Shown: in pieces, positions 61,956 through 64,000 of the stretch | Layout of the letters: each line of letters begins with the position of its first letter | Numbering within the stretch: position 1 is the first letter of the stretch | From: Acidobacterium sp. S8 | GTDB taxonomy: Bacteria; Acidobacteriota; Terriglobia; Terriglobales; Acidobacteriaceae | Length of the DNA stretch: 64,000 nt | Direction: 5' to 3' | NCBI RefSeq assembly: GCF_009765985.1 | Contig: NZ_LMUM01000032.1 | Location: 1-64,000, forward strand | The notes under the pieces: model-generated | Databases searched by the model: none | Told to the model about the DNA's origin: nothing | The model's input: only the letters and a program-made list of their open reading frames with translations | Translations under genes and position numbers: made by a program

Positions 61956-62885
61956 TCAGTGCCGCTTCTTCTTTTCGAGCAATGCGTTGAATTCGGCGCG
62001 GGGCATCTTCAACTTTTCGGGATGAGCATCGATCCATTTCGCGAGAGCGTCATATTTTTGCGGCGTCCAGCCTCCTTCGAATTCGCCGCCGTTTTTGCCC
62101 TCACTGTTCAATTCGAAGTTGAAAGCATCTTCCAGGTTCGTAAATTCGGCTGAGCTGATCGCGTCCTCGGCAAGGATTGCAGGAATGAAGATCACCCCAT
62201 CGGTTTTCGCCAGAACCAGGTCTCCAGGCAGCACAATCGCCCGCCCGATCCGGACCGGAGCGTTGATCGCTGTGAGTGTCATATCGGCCCACGCCGAAGG
62301 ATCATAGCCTCGATAGAATCCGTTCAGGTTTGGAACCTCTCGATTCTCTGCCTGATCTCTGATCCCGGCGTCAAAAACGAATCCTGCATGGGTGTGAGCA
62401 GCAATGCCGCTTCCGAGATTTGAGCCGATCAGCGTGCCTTCCACAATCTTGCCAAACCCGTCAGCGACATATACATCGCCTTCCTGCAGCTCGTTGATGG
62501 GCCAGCTGTTGGTCCAGCTCACGCGTCCTTCGGCTTTGCCTTCGGCGGCGATGGCTTTAGTCATGTCTGGGCGCGATGGCATATATTGCGCGGTCAACGC
62601 ACGCCCGGCAAACGGCTTCTCGATATGGAGAGCCTGCCAACCGCCTTCGAACTGGCAGCGATAACCTTTTCCCTGAAGATAGTCCCACACATCCTCGATT
62701 GAGATATCGAGCGCGCGCTTAAGCAGGTCATCGGGCAGCTTCGGGCGGCCATCCGGAAATCGATCGCCCTTCCAGTCAGACGTGTAGAACAGAATCTGTG
62801 CCTTCGTCATTTTCACCTGAGAAAAGGCAGGCTTTCCAGCCAGCACGCTACAGACAAGCAAAAAAATGGATAGAAATCTTTTCAC
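61956..62885 (-). CDS. Exported RraA-family aldolase-like protein (rraA2)
   Basis: A 309-residue RraA-family protein with a signal peptide (KRFLSIFLLVCSVLAGKPAF, cleavage near FSQ). The Arg-Asp pair is in FVFDAGIRDQAENREVPN, and GDLVLAKTDGVIFIPAILA is the C-terminal family block, as in rraA1. It differs from rraA1 by an N-terminal region (DDLLKRALDISIEDVWDYLQ) and a longer C-terminal tail. GTG 62885 is chosen because AGGAGG lies 6 bp upstream; a longer frame from 62954 lacks support. It lies 91 bp from ridA2. Confidence 0.82.
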   Translation of the reverse strand: MKRFLSIFLLVCSVLAGKPAFSQVKMTKAQILFYTSDWKGDRFPDGRPKLPDDLLKRALDISIEDVWDYLQGKGYRCQFEGGWQALHIEKPFAGRALTAQYMPSRPDMTKAIAAEGKAEGRVSWTNSWPINELQEGDVYVADGFGKIVEGTLIGSNLGSGIAAHTHAGFVFDAGIRDQAENREVPNLNGFYRGYDPSAWADMTLTAINAPVRIGRAIVLPGDLVLAKTDGVIFIPAILAEDAISSAEFTNLEDAFNFELNSEGKNGGEFEGGWTPQKYDALAKWIDAHPEKLKMPRAEFNALLEKKKRH

Positions 62886-62976
62886 AACTTTCCTCCTGGG
62901 CGACGAAGTTCCAAATCTCAAAAAATTGATTCGGAACTTCATCACCAACTCCATGTCATCAATATAAGAATGAGGA

Positions 62977-63432
62977 CTAGTGTTTCACCGCAATAGCAGA
63001 GACTTCAATTTTTGCGCCACCGATTAGGCCTGCCACCTGCACCGTAGCGCGCGCGGGCTTTGGAACCGGCATGAGCTTTATGTAGACCTTGTTCATGGCT
63101 TCGACATCATTTAGATCGGTGACGTAAACCGTCACGGAAACGATGTCACTCATCTGAAATCCCGCTTCTTTCACTACTTTTTCGACGGCAGCAATAGCGT
63201 TCGTAGTTTGAAGCGTGATATCGGTGCCGGTAACCTTGCCATGCTCATCAGGCCCTTGCTGGCCAGCAACATAAAGTGTGTTGCCGGAAACGTACCCATC
63301 GCTGAAGGGCATATCTTTCGTAAAGCCTATAGCCTTGTGTTGGGCAAAGGCACTGCCCGAAGCGCATAGTGCTAATAATCCGGCTAGCCAGAGGCCGCGC
63401 TTTACCATCCGTGAGTCTCTCGTCTTCATCAT
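62977..63432 (-). CDS. Secreted RidA-family imine deaminase (ridA2)
   Basis: A 151-residue RidA protein with a Sec signal (VKRGLWLAGLLALCASGSAF). FSDGYVSGNTLYVAGQQGPD, DIVSVTVYVTDLNDVEAMNK and PKPARATVQVAGLIGGAKIE match RidA; the Arg in PARATV is the catalytic carboxylate-binding residue, and the Glu in AKIEVSA is conserved. AGGAGAG supports ATG 63432. Starts with the pair ridA2-rraA2. Export by Sec here, Tat in ridA1. Confidence 0.86.
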   Translation of the reverse strand: MMKTRDSRMVKRGLWLAGLLALCASGSAFAQHKAIGFTKDMPFSDGYVSGNTLYVAGQQGPDEHGKVTGTDITLQTTNAIAAVEKVVKEAGFQMSDIVSVTVYVTDLNDVEAMNKVYIKLMPVPKPARATVQVAGLIGGAKIEVSAIAVKH

Positions 63433-63785
63433 CTGCTCTCCTGTCTTTGTGTGGACAAGCGATTCTCTCATCTCTTTTCTATTCCGTCCTTGGGCAATCG
63501 GCATCAACGTTCACACAGAACCTACTTCCGAGCTGCCAGGTATCTGAAAAAACTATGAATATGCTTACTGTCTTTACCGGGCATGGAAGAAGGGCACCCA
63601 TTTGACCTATATCCTTCCGGGACTAAAGGCTGATGACACAGCGGATCGACGGCTTAAAGAATTGAAATGCAAGATGTGCGGGCTGCGCTGTGTTTTTAGA
63701 AGTTGTACGATCTTGATAAATAGCTTGTGGATCGAACCGATCAATGCCTGATCGTGAAACATAATAAGGGGAGCTGCACAATAAT
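63433..63785. promoter_or_regulatory. Divergent control region of ridA2 and selA3
   Basis: A 353-bp gap with no gene that I can support, separating ridA2 (minus) from selA3 (plus). It must hold both promoters. CATTTGACCTATA at 63599-63611 resembles only half of the candidate operator found at 48261 and 61862, so it is weak. ATAAGGGGAG sits 12 bp ahead of selA3. Confidence 0.5.
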
Positions 63786-64000
63786 ATGAAGTCTGGTTGG
63801 AATCGCCGTTCCTTTCTGTCTGCGCTTGGCGCTGCTACCGGCAGCCTGTTCTCGCCCGTGAAGCTGAGTGCGGAAGGACTTTTTTCCAAAAAGTCCAAGC
63901 CCGTCACGCCTGCCATTGACGGGAATCCCATCGTGCCCATCACGAGCGGACTCGGTTCGACAGGCGACATCTATGCCGAGCTTGGCGTCACACCTCTGGT
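63786..64000 (+). CDS. Third Tat-exported SelA-like PLP enzyme, cut by the window end (selA3)
   Basis: Only the first 71 residues are inside the window. A Tat signal MKSGWNRRSFLSALGAATGS is followed by a linker and then DIYAELGVTPLV. This last block aligns with DYYAKLGVEKII of selA2 and NLFTRIGVRPLI of selA1 at the start of the PLP core. I therefore infer a third paralogue. The PLP lysine is beyond the window, so this cannot be tested here. AAGGGGAG lies 12 bp before the ATG, slightly far. Confidence 0.7.
   Translation, partial: MKSGWNRRSFLSALGAATGSLFSPVKLSAEGLFSKKSKPVTPAIDGNPIVPITSGLGSTGDIYAELGVTPL

Noticed and set aside
1-64000. tRNA, rRNA, transposase or phage genes
   Set aside because: A visual scan found no cloverleaf-like sequence, no rRNA stretches, and no transposase, integrase or phage structural protein. 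A proper covariance search was not possible.

Overview
The window looks like a chromosomal segment from an acidobacterium (class Terriglobia, the Edaphobacter/Terriglobus/Granulicella neighbourhood). The evidence is an acidobacterial VWFA-related secreted protein, a giant Oar-like TonB-dependent receptor with an N-terminal carboxypeptidase-regulatory domain, a futalosine-pathway gene (mqnA), a short SRP RNA, many Tat signal peptides, and a family of short GC-rich palindromes with a GCACCC tail. No plasmid, phage, IS transposase, CRISPR array, rRNA or tRNA was seen. The assignment is an inference from gene content, not from a marker gene.

Layout. 1-4.2 kb: an AT-richer DUF2971 gene, then a RibD/DHFR-like reductase and an ArsR regulator with an SRPBCC protein, a small membrane protein and a DUF899 protein. 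4.3-8.0 kb: a secreted GH92 mannosidase and a VWFA-related secreted protein. 8-25.3 kb: mostly housekeeping genes (acyl-CoA carboxylase beta subunit, LPG-synthase-like membrane protein, lytic transglycosylase, Cof hydrolase, threonine synthase, DedA protein, MqnA, DprA, TopA, DUF427, isoaspartyl peptidase, CBS protein, FabH). These are interspersed with palindromic repeats and a 104-bp tandem array at 23.2-23.6 kb. 25.4-34.6 kb: SRP RNA on the minus strand, then a compact plus-strand run rimO-yacG-pgpA-NHL-cinA-plsY-gpsA-ftsY-ribD-ribE. 34.6-41.8 kb: carbohydrate and periplasmic oxidation genes (GMC oxidoreductase with subunit 3, Gfo/Idh/MocA, esterase, GH36-like).

The most interesting part is 41.9-64.0 kb, almost all on the minus strand. 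In transcription order it holds ridA2-rraA2, a TonB receptor, an EF_0837-like amidohydrolase, DUF3299 with an ABC exporter-type pair, an ACS-type MFS transporter, a propeller histidine kinase with its response regulator, rraA1, then selA2-ridA1-selA1, an FAD sugar-oxidase-like enzyme and a lactonase. A third SelA-like gene diverges at the right edge and is cut off by the window. The SelA-like PLP enzymes carry Tat signals; one RidA copy carries a Tat signal and the other a Sec-type signal; both RraA-family proteins carry Sec-type signals. The chemistry fits an exported pathway: N-deacylation, PLP-dependent ammonia elimination, imine hydrolysis by RidA, then retro-aldol cleavage of a 2-keto acid by RraA-type aldolases. 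The adjacent oxidase and lactonase could make the aldonic acid substrate. This is a hypothesis built from motifs and gene order. A shared 18-bp near-palindrome ahead of selA2 and ahead of the TonB receptor suggests common control.
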